From Syntrophaceae bacterium UBA7544 (lineage in GTDB: Bacteria; Desulfobacterota; Syntrophia; Syntrophales; Smithellaceae), in assembly GCA_002479215.1 (NCBI GenBank), contig DLME01000110.1, positions 1 to 6,624 on the forward strand: 6,624 bases of DNA, read 5' to 3'. The notes below the pieces were generated by a model that was not told where the DNA came from, did not search any database, and saw nothing but the letters and a program-made list of their open reading frames with translations. Shown one piece after another: positions 1 through 4,898 of the stretch (within the stretch, counting starts at the first letter, position 1; each line of letters opens with the position of its first letter). A program made the translations under genes and the position numbers.

Positions 1-578
1 CCGGAAAAATCGGCATAAGCTTCGTCGATGACGACAACTCCGGAAGTTTTTCTAATGATGGCTTCTATCTTATCCCGGCTAAAAAGATTACCGGTGGGAC
101 TATTGGGATAACTTAAAAAAATCAAAGAAGGGAAGGTTGCTCTAATTTTGGTGAGCAGTGTATCAATATCGAGATCAAAGTTCTCATCCAGACGAACTTC
201 CAACACTTTATTACCGGTATTAACCGCAATTATCTTGTACATGGCAAAGGTAGGAGTGGGGAGAAGTACGCCGTTTACTTTACCTTTGAGCGTCATACAA
301 AGCGTTTGAATCAGTTCGTCTGAACCGTTGCCCAACATAACCATATCCTTGTTTACGCCGTAATACCGGGCAAATCTCTCTCGCAATTTAGGGACTCCGG
401 CTTCCGGATAGCGATTCAGATTAACTTTATTCATTTCTTCCAGAAGCCTTTTCTTTAAAGGTTCCTGCAGGCCGAAAGGATTTTCGTTGGCGTCCATTTT
501 TATTTCGCCCGTCTGCTCCGGTGCTATATAGCCGCTTTGCTCGAATATTTCTTTGCTGATAATGTCTCGAAAGATCAT
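1..578 (-). CDS. hisC: Histidinol-phosphate aminotransferase, N-terminal part (cut by the left window edge)
   Basis: HisC is a cytosolic PLP-dependent enzyme that converts imidazole-acetol phosphate and glutamate to histidinol phosphate and 2-oxoglutarate in histidine synthesis. The window holds about 192 residues, roughly the first half of a family usually near 350-360 aa. Visible fold-type I motifs are NENPFG (31-36), NRYPEAG (55-61), GNGSDE (83-88, phosphate-binding region), YPNSPTGN (157-164, with the cofactor-contacting Asn159) and DEAY (185-188, with Asp185 expected to pair with the PLP ring nitrogen and Tyr188 next to it). The catalytic Schiff-base lysine would lie beyond the left edge and cannot be checked. 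The ATG at 578 is chosen because the HisC homology begins right after it; a modest AGCAGG lies 12 bases upstream. It starts 20 bases after lipM ends, so the two are probably co-transcribed. A related aminotransferase of the same subfamily (aromatic or threonine-phosphate type) is possible but less likely. Confidence 0.93.
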   Translation of the reverse strand, partial: MIFRDIISKEIFEQSGYIAPEQTGEIKMDANENPFGLQEPLKKRLLEEMNKVNLNRYPEAGVPKLRERFARYYGVNKDMVMLGNGSDELIQTLCMTLKGKVNGVLLPTPTFAMYKIIAVNTGNKVLEVRLDENFDLDIDTLLTKIRATFPSLIFLSYPNSPTGNLFSRDKIEAIIRKTSGVVVIDEAYADFS

Positions 579-598
579 GGCGATAAACAACCTGCTTT

Positions 599-1411
599 CT
601 ATGTTCTTTTTTCCTTCATATTCCAATGCCCATCATTATATTTCTTTTTCAACTCACACTTCAGGTTTTTTTCCGCTGCTGTCGCGGTATCTTCCACCAA
701 TTCTATACCCAATTCATCGGTAAAGCCTTTTTTCAATTGTAAACAAACATCCTGAATATCAACTGGCGAAATAAGCTCTTCGTTGATTGCCGTCACTGTT
801 TTTTTTAGCTTCGCTATTTGTTCCGGGGCCCGTGCAGGCAGCAATAAAGAGGCTGTTTTCTCCGGATCAAAAGCCATCAGCAATGAACCATGCTGTAAGA
901 ATCCGCCTCTTTTCCTCACTTGAGCGCTGCCGCAAATCTTACGCTCCCCCACCAAAAGTTCACTTCTGGAAGGAACAGAAAAACAGCAGGATATAAATTC
1001 TTCTCCCGCCTCGGCACGGCTGCCGTGAGCCAAATCCGCATTTATCCCTAAATAAGAAAGGCCGCGAGCAATGCATCTGCTGATTACCTTATATGCTCCG
1101 GCGATATCAGGAGGAAATGTTTTTTCTTGATCCCCGGCTATGACACAATAAGTAATTTCATCAGAGTGAAAAACGGCTTTGCCCCCCGTTATCCTTCTGA
1201 CAATATCAACTCCTGCTTTTCGGCATTTTTCAATATTCACTTCTTTCCTTATATCCTGAAAATAACCAATGGAAATTGCCGCCGGATGAGAACTATAAAA
1301 TCTAATCGTAGGAGGTTTTTTATTTTTTATGGTTTCCTGAAAAATGGACTCATCTAGGGCCATGTTTTCGAAAATATCGTAAATTTGAAAATTCAACAAC
1401 CTCCATACCAT
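599..1411 (-). CDS. lipM: LipM-type octanoyl-[GcvH]:protein octanoyltransferase (lipoate-protein ligase A family fold)
   Basis: This 270-aa protein has the BPL/LplA transferase fold. Its motifs fit the Bacillus LipM class, which moves octanoate from octanoyl-ACP to the lipoyl lysine of GcvH: FENMALDES (14-22), PPTIRFYSSHPAAISIGYFQ (33-52), VRRITGGKAVFH (71-82), a Cys-Phe at 143-144, the lysine of ERKICGSAQ (Lys158) and LQHGSLLMAF (172-181). In LipM the acyl intermediate is carried on a cysteine; Cys143 aligns with it from memory, although Cys142 is adjacent. The ending, KYNDGHWN (257-264), also resembles LipM. ATP-dependent LplA would be expected to have a longer C-terminal domain, and LipB has a different layout. 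The start at 1411 is supported by AGGAAGG seven bases upstream. The gene lies between a repeat-rich spacer and hisC and is close to gcvH, its likely substrate gene. The protein has eight cysteines, more than I would expect. LipL or LplA activity is the main alternative. Confidence 0.87.
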   Translation of the reverse strand: MVWRLLNFQIYDIFENMALDESIFQETIKNKKPPTIRFYSSHPAAISIGYFQDIRKEVNIEKCRKAGVDIVRRITGGKAVFHSDEITYCVIAGDQEKTFPPDIAGAYKVISRCIARGLSYLGINADLAHGSRAEAGEEFISCCFSVPSRSELLVGERKICGSAQVRKRGGFLQHGSLLMAFDPEKTASLLLPARAPEQIAKLKKTVTAINEELISPVDIQDVCLQLKKGFTDELGIELVEDTATAAEKNLKCELKKKYNDGHWNMKEKRT

Positions 1412-1418
1412 AAAATGA

Positions 1419-1425
1419 CCTTCCT
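1419..1425 (-). promoter_or_regulatory. Strong ribosome binding site of lipM
   Basis: The minus strand reads AGGAAGG followed by seven bases and the ATG at 1411. This is the best Shine-Dalgarno match in the window and fixes the lipM start. It lies just outside the repeat-rich part of the spacer. Confidence 0.75.
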
Positions 1426-1456
1426 AAAGCAAAGAGCGGGGTATCTGACCCAAGAT

Positions 1457-1482
1457 ATCCCGAAGCGTTCCGCTTACGGGAT
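1457..1482. repeat. Inverted repeat (hairpin 1)
   Basis: ATCCCG and AAGCG (1457-1467) pair with CGCTT and CGGGAT (1471-1482) across a TTC loop, with one bulged A at 1476. This gives 11 base pairs. It lies about 45 bases upstream of the lipM start in the transcribed direction and has no U-run on either side, so it is not a typical intrinsic terminator. A leader structure or an extragenic palindrome is possible. Confidence 0.6.
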
Positions 1483-1573
1483 CAATTCAACTAGCAGATA
1501 CTACTGCACTGCGTTTGTAATATCTGAGTTTCATTGATTCCACTTACGCTTCAAACTTCACTTCGCTTGTTTT

Positions 1574-1594
1574 ACCACAGCGCTCGCGCTTGGT
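1574..1594. repeat. Inverted repeat (hairpin 2)
   Basis: ACCA and AGCG (1574-1577, 1579-1582) pair with CGCT and TGGT (1587-1594) across a CTCG loop, with a bulged C at 1578. The stem is short and GC-rich, with no adjacent T-run. Confidence 0.5.
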
Positions 1595-1600
1595 ATAATT

Positions 1601-1623
1601 TCCAATAGCCTTTAGCTATTGGA
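1601..1623. repeat. Perfect 9-bp inverted repeat (hairpin 3)
   Basis: TCCAATAGC (1601-1609) is the exact complement of GCTATTGGA (1615-1623), with a five-base CTTTA loop. It lies seven bases from hairpin 2 and seven from hairpin 4, so three stems are packed into 100 bases. No T-run follows on either strand. Confidence 0.65.
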
Positions 1624-1629
1624 TAATTC

Positions 1630-1672
1630 GACTAACAAACTTTAATTAGGCTTCGCTTTTAAAGTTTGAGTC
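1630..1672. repeat. 14-bp inverted repeat (hairpin 4)
   Basis: CAAACTTTAA (1636-1645) is the exact complement of TTAAAGTTTG (1659-1668). The stem extends with GACT (1630-1633) against AGTC (1669-1672) across a two-base AA bulge. The loop of 13 bases contains CTTCGCTT, a word also found next to the CAAACTT copy at 1552-1558. This is the longest stem in the spacer. Confidence 0.65.
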
Positions 1673-1767
1673 TCATTACGTCCAGCAAACTTCAGCGGTG
1701 ACGTGACCTCTTGTGACCTTCAGGTTATTAGGTTATGCACTTTGTTTCTGAAGTTTGGGTCTCATTA
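1662..1767. repeat. 17-base direct repeat pair
   Basis: AAGTTTGAGTCTCATTA (1662-1678) recurs as AAGTTTGGGTCTCATTA (1751-1767), 16 of 17 bases identical and 89 bases apart. In each copy the first seven bases are also one arm of an inverted repeat, so direct and inverted repeats are nested. This suggests duplication of one unit. Confidence 0.6.
1686..1757. repeat. 10-bp inverted repeat with a long loop (hairpin 5)
   Basis: CAAACTTCAG (1686-1695) is the exact complement of CTGAAGTTTG (1748-1757), with 52 bases between them. The interior holds two copies of GTGACCT (1704-1710, 1713-1719) and the tandem AGGTTAT units. The arm shares its core with hairpin 4, so arms of the two could pair with each other instead. 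It starts 28 bases after the gcvH stop codon in the transcribed direction. Confidence 0.55.
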
Positions 1768-1784
1768 TCAGCGAGTGTCATTGA

Positions 1785-2183
1785 TTAATCGCTCTCCTCT
1801 TCTTGCCTTATAAAATCATGATAAGCAGTAGCAACGAGGAGATCTTCTAATTGTTCCAGGTCGTCCATTTCAATAACAACCAACCACCCCATATCATGAG
1901 GGTCACTGTTTATTATGCCTATATCGTCCTTAATATCTTCATTAATATTTACCACAGTTCCACTAACGGGAGAGATTAAATCCACCACCGTTTTAGTGGA
2001 TTCGACGGAACCAAATGTTTCGTCACGTTCCACATAAGTATCAATTTCTGTAAATTCAACTGATAAAATTTCCCCTAGACTTTCTTGAGCATAATCAGTA
2101 ATCCCTATAGTCGTCATATACCCCTCAACCCGCACCCATATGTGTTCGCGACTATAGAGTAGATCTTCCGGAAAAACTTTCAT
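1785..2183 (-). CDS. gcvH: Glycine cleavage system H protein
   Basis: GcvH is the small lipoylated carrier that shuttles the aminomethyl group between the P, T and L proteins of the cytosolic glycine cleavage system. In LipM organisms it is also the first protein to receive octanoate. At 132 aa it has the family's normal length. Hallmarks are SREHIWVRVE (11-20), IGITDYAQESLGEI (26-39), and the lipoyl hairpin FGSVESTKTVVDLISPVSG (57-75), with Lys64 as the expected attachment site. The later core, NSDPHDMGWL (92-101), is also standard. The C-terminus is slightly extended and acidic (QEEESD). AGAGG ten bases before the ATG at 2183 supports this start. It follows the M24 peptidase gene by 19 bases, so the two are probably co-transcribed. 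No gcvT, gcvP or lpd is visible here, so whether it serves a full glycine cleavage system cannot be told from this window. A role as a lipoyl-relay protein is an inference. Confidence 0.95.
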   Translation of the reverse strand: MKVFPEDLLYSREHIWVRVEGYMTTIGITDYAQESLGEILSVEFTEIDTYVERDETFGSVESTKTVVDLISPVSGTVVNINEDIKDDIGIINSDPHDMGWLVVIEMDDLEQLEDLLVATAYHDFIRQEEESD

Positions 2184-2202
2184 AACAACACAACCTCTGC
2201 AT

Positions 2203-3288
2203 TTATTCTATGATGACGAGGTCTTTATCCATTTTTGTAATCTTTTCGCAACCATTTTCTTTCACCAGAACTGTATCCTCAATTCTGATGCCCCAAAGTC
2301 CGGGGAAATATAGCCCCGGCTCTACTGTAACCACCATTTGCGCATCTAAAATATCCTTAGAATTTGATGCCAGACGCGGCGCTTCATGAACTTCTAGACC
2401 TATACCGTGCCCTGTTCCATGTACAAAATACCGGCGATATTTTTCTCCTAAAGCGTCGCGCGCACAAATGTCAACAGCACTTGCGGAAATGTTTGCTTTA
2501 ATAATGGCTATGGCTCGATCATGGGCATTCTGGACTGTTTGATAAGCATTCTTTTGTTTATCTGTCAATTCCCCAAAAGCAATAGTACAGGTTTCGTCGG
2601 AACAATATCCTTTGCACTTTACGCCGAAATCAATGACGATCAAATTTCCCTTTTTAATTTTTTTGTCAGTCGGCCGGGCATGGGGAAGCGCAGAGTTTGC
2701 TCCCGCAGCTACAATTGCTTCAAAGGCAAGTTGATCGGCACCGGATTTTCGTGCATTAAGCTCCAGCTGCAAAGCTAATTCTTTTTCCGTGCAGCCGGGC
2801 TTGATTTGGGCGATAAGGGAAAGAATAGCAGCTGAAGAAATTTCAGCGGCTTTTTTCATTAGTGCTATTTCAGTTTCATCTTTGCGTGCTCTGATTAATC
2901 TCAGCTCGTCAGCTAAAGGCACAAACACCTCGTTGGGGAGGCATTTGGTTAACTGGTTATACATTTCAACAGTTAAAAAGTCCGCCTCGAAGCCGATATT
3001 TTTTAAATTGTAATCTTTTATTGTTTGAGTAATTCCTTGAATTTTATCCTTATATTCGATTATTTGCATATCAATTACTTCCAAGGCGGCTTGAGCGGAA
3101 TATCGGCCGTCAACGAGTAAGATTGCCGTACCGCAGTTAATTATAAGAACACCATCACTGCCGGTAAAACCTGAAAAATAACGGATATTATTCATATTAA
3201 AAAAAATTATGCTATCGACTTTGTAATCGGAAAACTTGCGGCGAATGAGGGAAACCCTGATTGGGAGAACTTTATTTTTCTGCTGCAT
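2203..3288 (-). CDS. M24B family Xaa-Pro peptidase (aminopeptidase P / proline dipeptidase type)
   Basis: This is a cytosolic dinuclear-metal peptidase that would cleave the bond before proline in peptides or dipeptides. Residues about 10-135 form the creatinase-like N-terminal domain (FNMNNIRYFSGFTGSDG at 30-46, LLVDGRYSAQA at 57-67). Residues about 136-355 form the pita-bread catalytic domain. All five expected metal ligands are present: Asp220 (VIDFG), Asp231 (SDETCT), His294 (HGTGHGIG), Glu323 (VEPG) and Glu337 (RIEDT). His203 of the PHARP segment is also present. At 361 aa it matches short family members such as YpdF or Bacillus-type PepQ rather than the longer proteobacterial PepP, so I give no symbol. 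The ATG at 3288 lies inside the end of the upstream TPR gene (17-base overlap), which suggests translational coupling; its own ribosome site is weak. Substrate choice between Xaa-Pro dipeptides and longer peptides cannot be read from the sequence. Confidence 0.92.
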   Translation of the reverse strand: MQQKNKVLPIRVSLIRRKFSDYKVDSIIFFNMNNIRYFSGFTGSDGVLIINCGTAILLVDGRYSAQAALEVIDMQIIEYKDKIQGITQTIKDYNLKNIGFEADFLTVEMYNQLTKCLPNEVFVPLADELRLIRARKDETEIALMKKAAEISSAAILSLIAQIKPGCTEKELALQLELNARKSGADQLAFEAIVAAGANSALPHARPTDKKIKKGNLIVIDFGVKCKGYCSDETCTIAFGELTDKQKNAYQTVQNAHDRAIAIIKANISASAVDICARDALGEKYRRYFVHGTGHGIGLEVHEAPRLASNSKDILDAQMVVTVEPGLYFPGLWGIRIEDTVLVKENGCEKITKMDKDLVIIE

Positions 3289-3964
3289 GCTTCTTTAACC
3301 TATTGATGTTTTCCAGCCAGCAGGACAGCGTTTTAGCTAAATTGTCGGACTGAACGATATCCCCGTTTACCGGAGATTTTAAAGCTATCGCCGTTGTTAT
3401 CGTATCCAGCTTTGTCCTGGCTAGAACATTTTCCGGTTCCTCTTCCAGTATTTTTTCGAGAACTTCCGCGGCCATTTTAAAGTGACCCTGCTTGATATAG
3501 AGGTCCGCTAAAGTAACTGTGTAGAATTCCGGCTTGGAAGTATTCTCGTTATCTGTCGAGTCCATATCCGCAATAAGGGGTTCTTCTTGTTCCAGAAGGG
3601 CTATCTTCCCAACCACTTCCTCTGCCTTATCGGAAGTTGGATTCCAGGAAATATACTTCTGATAGCAAATAACCGCGTCTCGATAGAAACCTTTTTCCCG
3701 ATAGATATCACCCACCCGGACATAAACCAGAGATAAACCGGAAATAATTTTCTCAACTTCCCGCAAAACATCTCTGGCTTCATCAACTCTTCCCATGCCG
3801 ATGAAAACATTGCTGGCGATAACACGGGCATCAACGTCCAAAGGAAGGCGCGCGAGCCGCGCTTCGGCGAGACTAAGTGCTTCCGAGAACATATTGTGTT
3901 GCAAAAGATCCTCGGCTTGGTCAAGAAAATTCATGCGGTCTTTTTCGGCGTTATTGTTGTCCAT
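3272..3964 (-). CDS. Cytosolic tetratricopeptide-repeat protein
   Basis: This 230-aa protein has no signal peptide or membrane segment. TPR-like helix pairs are visible at about 13-43, 46-75, 78-110 and 145-180; the last (FYTVTLADLYIKQGHFKMAA, 147-166) is the clearest. An acidic, probably flexible linker (about 124-145) splits the repeats. The C-terminus carries a helix with LSCWLENINRLKK (213-225). TPRs mediate protein-protein contacts; no partner or reaction can be assigned. I chose the ATG at 3964, preceded by TTGAG. An in-frame TTG three codons upstream would give 233 aa but has no better ribosome site, and another ATG at 3934 is possible. The gene is first after a plausible promoter and overlaps the M24 peptidase gene, so the two are probably translated together. 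I recall similar TPR proteins near peptidase genes in Desulfobacterota, but the function is unknown to me. Confidence 0.85.
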   Translation of the reverse strand: MDNNNAEKDRMNFLDQAEDLLQHNMFSEALSLAEARLARLPLDVDARVIASNVFIGMGRVDEARDVLREVEKIISGLSLVYVRVGDIYREKGFYRDAVICYQKYISWNPTSDKAEEVVGKIALLEQEEPLIADMDSTDNENTSKPEFYTVTLADLYIKQGHFKMAAEVLEKILEEEPENVLARTKLDTITTAIALKSPVNGDIVQSDNLAKTLSCWLENINRLKKHAAEK

Positions 3965-4010
3965 ATGTCTCAACTAAATGATTAAATACAAAAGAGTTGA
4001 TCTATTGCAA

Positions 4011-4038
4011 ATTAACATAGCCAACTGTAACATGTCAA
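4011..4038 (-). promoter_or_regulatory. Putative sigma70 promoter for the TPR-peptidase-gcvH unit
   Basis: The minus strand carries a perfect -35 box TTGACA (4033-4038), then 16 bases, then GTTAAT (4011-4016; four of six matches to TATAAT). The start point would be near 4004, giving a leader of about 40 bases before the ATG at 3964. It lies in the only sizeable spacer upstream of this gene group. The weak -10 box keeps the confidence moderate. Confidence 0.5.
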
Positions 4039-4066
4039 TATGAGAAAGAAATCATTAATGGATAGG

Positions 4067-4852
4067 TTACTGTAAGAGCTGTAAATAATTTTTGGCTCTT
4101 TGACCGAAAGAAGATTGGGGTGATAACTTAATAACGTTTTGGAATACTTTTTTTGCTTTTTCTGTATTTTTGATTTTTAAATAACACTCGCCCAATAAAA
4201 ATTGGGCATCATAAAGATTGGGGTTTAACTCGATTGATTTAGTAAAGTGTTGAACAGCTTCTTCAATGTTGGACTGATCAAAATAAATAAGACCAATATT
4301 TTTTTCAATTTGCGGCTGGTATACTGTCTCTGGATTTTTCTGAAGAGCTTCGTGGAACTTAGTCAAAGCCTTGGAATAATCTTTCTTGGAATAATAAGCC
4401 AAACCTGCATTATAAAGTGGCATAACCGGTGTGTCATACAGTGGATTAGCAAGTGCTTTATCAAATTCTTCAATCGCCTTGTCGGCAAGACCTTTATCTA
4501 AATAAAGTATACCTAAGTAATTATGCGCTTCGGAATAGTCATCTTTTAGAGAAATTGCTTCCTGAAATTCTTTTATGGCTTTTCCTTTCATATCCTTTCC
4601 AAGGTAAGCAATGCCCATGTTATAATGAATTCTGTGATCACTGGAATTGTATTTTTCCGCTTCCAGTAATTCCTTTAAGGCGTTGTTATATTGCTTCAAT
4701 TCAATCAAAGATATGCCTTTATTTAGAAATAGTTCCGCCTGTTGCTTATGCCAGGGAGTATTGGTACAAGCGAGACAAAGGAAAAATACCGGACAAACGG
4801 CAAAAAATTTGAATTTATTTATATTTAATTTCATTAAATAAATTTTTAGCAT
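4067..4852 (-). CDS. pilW: TPR lipoprotein, type IV pilus biogenesis/stability protein PilW/PilF-like
   Basis: The 261-aa product begins with a basic N-region and a hydrophobic stretch (14-28) ending in LCLAC, so Cys29 is the likely lipidated residue. The lipobox is imperfect because the -3 position is Cys26. Six TPRs follow: about 38-71, 73-105, 107-137, 144-175, 180-212 and 214-246. This is the architecture of PilF/PilW, the outer-membrane pilotin that helps PilQ secretin multimers form and sit in the outer membrane. The assignment rests on this architecture together with position: it starts 46 bases after pilQ on the same strand. A general TPR lipoprotein is the alternative. The ATG at 4852 has a weak GAG upstream. 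An in-frame ATG at 4834 gives a more typical signal peptide but has no visible ribosome site, so the start is uncertain. No intrinsic terminator is seen after the gene. Confidence 0.75.
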   Translation of the reverse strand: MLKIYLMKLNINKFKFFAVCPVFFLCLACTNTPWHKQQAELFLNKGISLIELKQYNNALKELLEAEKYNSSDHRIHYNMGIAYLGKDMKGKAIKEFQEAISLKDDYSEAHNYLGILYLDKGLADKAIEEFDKALANPLYDTPVMPLYNAGLAYYSKKDYSKALTKFHEALQKNPETVYQPQIEKNIGLIYFDQSNIEEAVQHFTKSIELNPNLYDAQFLLGECYLKIKNTEKAKKVFQNVIKLSPQSSFGQRAKNYLQLLQ

Positions 4853-4898
4853 AAATCATTTTTCTCGTAATCAGCGATAAAGATCAACAACAAAGATA

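Larger units (their letters stand above)
1412..1784. repeat. Hairpin- and repeat-rich non-coding spacer between gcvH and lipM
   Basis: This 373-base stretch has no credible gene on either strand. It carries at least five inverted repeats (1457-1482, 1574-1594, 1601-1623, 1630-1672 and 1686-1757), listed separately. A short word, CAAACTT, occurs at 1552-1558, 1636-1642 and 1686-1692, and its complement AAGTTTG at 1662-1668 and 1751-1757. A second word, GAGTNTCATT, recurs near 1526, 1669 and 1773, with a close variant at 1758. Two tandem eight-base units, AGGTTATT and AGGTTATG, lie at 1722-1737. The pattern looks like a cluster of extragenic palindromic repeats, or the remains of a small non-autonomous element. 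There is no clear target-site duplication, transposase, U-tract terminator or glycine-riboswitch core. It separates gcvH from lipM, so lipM-hisC may have their own promoter, but I could not identify a convincing one. Confidence 0.6.

Noticed and set aside
1441..1540. Promoter for lipM-hisC within the spacer
   Set aside because: TTGAAT- or TTGGGT-like words occur, but none has a credible -10 box at the right distance, so I could not support one.
1457..1757. CRISPR array
   Set aside because: The repeats are short, of different kinds and unevenly spaced, with no constant-length spacers and no cas genes nearby.
1412..1784. Glycine riboswitch or intrinsic terminator after gcvH
   Set aside because: No recognisable glycine-aptamer core is present, and none of the stems is followed by a T-run on either strand.
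3601..3924. 107-residue minus-strand open frame inside the cytosolic TPR gene
   Set aside because: It is in another frame of a gene with readable TPR helices, has no ribosome site or domain, and is best explained as a shadow.
3965..3973. TTG start three codons upstream of the TPR gene ATG
   Set aside because: The added residues have no better ribosome site, and the ATG at 3964 is preceded by TTGAG at an acceptable distance.
4453..4812. 119-residue open frame on the plus strand
   Set aside because: It lies entirely antisense to the clear six-TPR lipoprotein gene, has no recognisable domain, and has the cysteine- and aromatic-rich make-up of a shadow frame.
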